Of a stretch of 64,000 nucleotides of DNA, positions 62,040 through 64,000 are shown one piece after another. How positions within the stretch are numbered: the stretch's first letter is position 1; each line of letters begins with the position of its first letter. This DNA comes from Acidobacteriota bacterium. Lineage in GTDB: Bacteria; Acidobacteriota; Thermoanaerobaculia; Multivoradales; Multivoraceae. The notes beneath the pieces were generated by a model. That model worked only from the letters and a program-made list of their open reading frames with translations, was not told the origin of the DNA and did no database searches. The stretch lies in NCBI GenBank assembly GCA_029263415.1, contig JAJCXN010000026.1:124001-188000 (forward strand), given 5' to 3'. Made by a program: the position numbers and the translations under genes.

Positions 62040-62945
62040 ATGAACGAGATCAAACTAGGCGTTATCGGCGGAACCGGTCTCTATGAGATGCCGGCTCTCG
62101 AGATCGTTGAAGACCGCGAGGTACAGACGCCCTTCGGGCAGCCCTCAGACAGCATCACTATTGGGCGGATGCACGGGATCGATGTTGCGTTTCTGCCGCG
62201 GCACGGGCGTGGGCATCGCATTCTGCCCAATGAGCTGAACTTCAGAGCCAACATCTGGAGCCTCAAGAGCCTGGGCGTTGACACCATCGTTTCGGTGTCC
62301 GCGGTCGGTTCTTTGAAGGAGGAGTACGTGCCAACGCATCTCCTAGTGCCGGACCAGTTCATTGACCGGACCCGCCACCGGGCCGACACGTTCTTTGGTG
62401 ACGGATTGGCGGCTCACGTGGCGTTTGCGGACCCAATCTGCGGCTCGCTGGCCAAGCTGGTAGGAGACGCTGCTGAAATGGTGCACACGGAGCCGAGTCC
62501 AGGAGGCGTTGCTGCTCAGGTTCATCGCGGCGGCACCTATGTGTGTATGGAAGGGCCTCAATTCTCCACGCGCGCCGAGTCCCTGCTCTATCGATCCTGG
62601 GGTGCGGATGTCATTGGTATGACCAATCTGCAGGAGGCGAAACTCGCCAGAGAGGCTGAGATCTGTTACGCCACGCTGGCGCTGATCACCGACTACGACT
62701 GCTGGCATGAAGGCGAAGAAGACGTTGACGGTGCAGCTGTTCTGGAGGTCTTGCGCCAGAACTCGAAGGTCGCCCAAGGCGTCTTGGCCGAGGCGATTTG
62801 CCGAGTTGCCCAGGGCCGTCAGCGCGAGTGCGGTTGCGCAGATGCGCTGGCACTGGCGCTGGTGACACCGCGCGATCTCATTCCCGAAGAGACTTTTGAA
62901 CGCCTTGAACCACTGATCGGAAAGTACTTTGACTCACCAACTTAG
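62040..62945 (+). CDS. mtnP: S-methyl-5'-thioadenosine phosphorylase
   Basis: The protein is 301 residues and cleaves methylthioadenosine to adenine and methylthioribose-1-phosphate, salvaging sulfur and purine. Blocks are LGVIGGTGLYEMP, PRHGRGHRILPNELNFRANI, CMEGPQFSTRAES, GMTNLQEAKLAREAEICYA and ITDYDCWH, where the Asp residues favour adenine. RBS AGAGAGG lies just before the ATG. Confidence 0.97.
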   Translation: MNEIKLGVIGGTGLYEMPALEIVEDREVQTPFGQPSDSITIGRMHGIDVAFLPRHGRGHRILPNELNFRANIWSLKSLGVDTIVSVSAVGSLKEEYVPTHLLVPDQFIDRTRHRADTFFGDGLAAHVAFADPICGSLAKLVGDAAEMVHTEPSPGGVAAQVHRGGTYVCMEGPQFSTRAESLLYRSWGADVIGMTNLQEAKLAREAEICYATLALITDYDCWHEGEEDVDGAAVLEVLRQNSKVAQGVLAEAICRVAQGRQRECGCADALALALVTPRDLIPEETFERLEPLIGKYFDSPT

Positions 62946-62975
62946 AATCGGCCTGGGCCACAACTGGCGATCCTC

Positions 62976-63785
62976 GTGAAGCGAATTCTCCTGTCAAACG
63001 ATGATGGCTACCGCGCAGAGGGCATTCGATCGATTGCTCGAGCCCTTTCCGAGTGGGCTGAGGTCAAGGTGGTCGCACCCGATCGTGAGCGTAGCGGTAG
63101 CGGCCACGCAATCACTCTCGATCGGCCGCTGCGGCTGCGGCCAATGGAGGAGTCGGTGAAAGCTGATCTTGCTGGCGAGTGGCACCTGGTCGATGGCACG
63201 CCCACCGACTGCGTCAACTTGGGATTGCATGTCCTCTTTGCGGGCGAGAAGCCTGATGCGGTGGTCTCCGGGATCAACCATGGCGTGAACCTCGGCAACG
63301 ATGTGACCTATTCAGGGACCGTCGGCGGTGCCCTGGAAGGCCAAACCTATGGCGTTCCGGGGTTCGCTCTGTCGCAGAGAACCGATGGGGCTTTTGATTT
63401 CTCGCGCACCGCCGAGCGTGCGAGCGAGTTCATCCGTAGAGCCTTGATGAATGATCAGTTCGGATGCAACAGCGCGGCTGGTAAGCCTCCTGGGCAGGGG
63501 ACTTCGGAGGTGCGAACGCCGCTATTGAATCTGAATTTTCCGATCGGTGAGCTGGGTGACTTCGAAGTGACCGTGTTGGGCACGAGATCCTATCGAGACT
63601 CCGTAGCATCGCGAAGCGACCCGCGAGGGCGCTCGTATTATTGGATCGCCGGTTCGCCGGACTGGGACGCAACCGAAGGCACCGACGTTGCCGCGGTTCG
63701 GGCTGGCCGTGTTTCAGTGACCCCATTGACGGGGGACTTGACTGAACGCGCTGCTCTTGCCGATTTGCGCTTGCTTCTGGCATAG
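62976..63785 (+). CDS. surE: 5'/3'-nucleotidase SurE
   Basis: The protein is 269 residues. The N-terminal ILLSNDDGYRAEGI carries the metal-binding Asp pair, APDRERSGSGHAITL the catalytic region, and GINHGVNLGNDVTYSGTVGGALEG the Asn ligand. It dephosphorylates nucleoside monophosphates. GTG 62976 is the start, 30 bases after mtnP. The two genes probably share a transcript. Confidence 0.97.
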   Translation: MKRILLSNDDGYRAEGIRSIARALSEWAEVKVVAPDRERSGSGHAITLDRPLRLRPMEESVKADLAGEWHLVDGTPTDCVNLGLHVLFAGEKPDAVVSGINHGVNLGNDVTYSGTVGGALEGQTYGVPGFALSQRTDGAFDFSRTAERASEFIRRALMNDQFGCNSAAGKPPGQGTSEVRTPLLNLNFPIGELGDFEVTVLGTRSYRDSVASRSDPRGRSYYWIAGSPDWDATEGTDVAAVRAGRVSVTPLTGDLTERAALADLRLLLA

Positions 63786-63941
63786 GCTCTTAGCTCAACT
63801 CCCGTCGGTGACACGTCTGAACAGAGCCGATTCAACAGACCCGTCTCAACAGACGCGCCCAAAAAGACCTAAGGTCGGTCTCGAACGGCGCAATGGTGTC
63901 TGCTCCTTCCCTCCCTCGCGTTCCTCTTAACCGTGACGCTC

Positions 63942-64000
63942 ATGTCCTCACTCAAAGCTGGCTCGTCCCAGGATTCATACCGCCATCCCCGCGAGCGCAT
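63942..64000 (+). CDS. Start of an unidentified gene, cut by the window end
   Basis: An ATG at 63942 (or GTG 63933, in frame) opens a frame that reaches the window edge: about 19 residues, MSSLKAGSSQDSYRHPRER. In many genomes surE is followed by pcm (protein-L-isoaspartate methyltransferase), whose N-terminus often contains a similar Arg-rich start before an RMVEEQL-type motif. That identity is a guess from position only. Confidence 0.35.
   Translation, partial: MSSLKAGSSQDSYRHPRER

Overview
The window is about 64 kb of GC-rich, densely coded bacterial chromosome with 52 supported coding regions, two of them cut by the window edges. I see no rRNA, tRNA, CRISPR array, transposase or phage gene. 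The organism is a diderm: it has lipid A genes (lpxD, fabZ, lpxA), bamA, skp, a Lol-type lipoprotein exporter and proteins with Sec or lipoprotein signals. Gene order and style (GTG and TTG starts, many 4-base stop/start overlaps, a clpC-type ATPase, large unfamiliar hypothetical proteins) suggest Acidobacteriota or another deep non-model lineage. That placement is inference.

Left part (1-12.8 kb): two paralogous alkaline-phosphatase-superfamily phosphodiesterases on the minus strand are followed by a structured 0.5 kb intergenic region. Next come a sulfotransferase coupled to a YheT-type hydrolase, a LuxE-like/LuxC-like pair that could reduce a carboxylic acid to an aldehyde, PEP carboxylase, and a coupled GNAT acyltransferase plus enolase-superfamily enzyme resembling the N-succinylamino-acid racemase system.

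Centre-left (12.9-28 kb): after an enoyl-CoA hydratase lies what I read as an aryl-polyene (xanthomonadin-like) pigment cluster. A minus-strand arm encodes a chorismatase-family protein (hydroxybenzoate starter), a NodB-type deacetylase and an acyl-activating ligase. A divergent plus-strand arm encodes an ACP, a ketosynthase, a chain-length-factor-like partner that has lost its catalytic residues, a GT2, a ketoreductase, an RND/MMPL exporter fused to an LpxL-type acyltransferase, an ApeP/FabZ-like dehydratase and a flavin halogenase-like protein. The exporter-acyltransferase fusion is the most unusual gene in the window.

Centre (28-45 kb): mostly housekeeping genes: nadE, an SDR, a hotdog thioesterase, a GT2, a gamma-carbonic-anhydrase-like protein, hisS, aspS, aroB, an HD-GYP c-di-GMP phosphodiesterase, a roadblock-like protein, ftsY, ribD and riboflavin synthase, two uncharacterised genes and hpt.

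Right part (45.5-64 kb): a large hypothetical protein, purine nucleoside phosphorylase, then lysS-lolC/E-lolD-clpC and the envelope operon bamA-skp-lpxD-fabZ-lpxA-Gfo/Idh oxidoreductase, then mtnP, surE and the start of a further gene. Short imperfect tandem repeats recur at gene ends, in linkers and between genes across the window.
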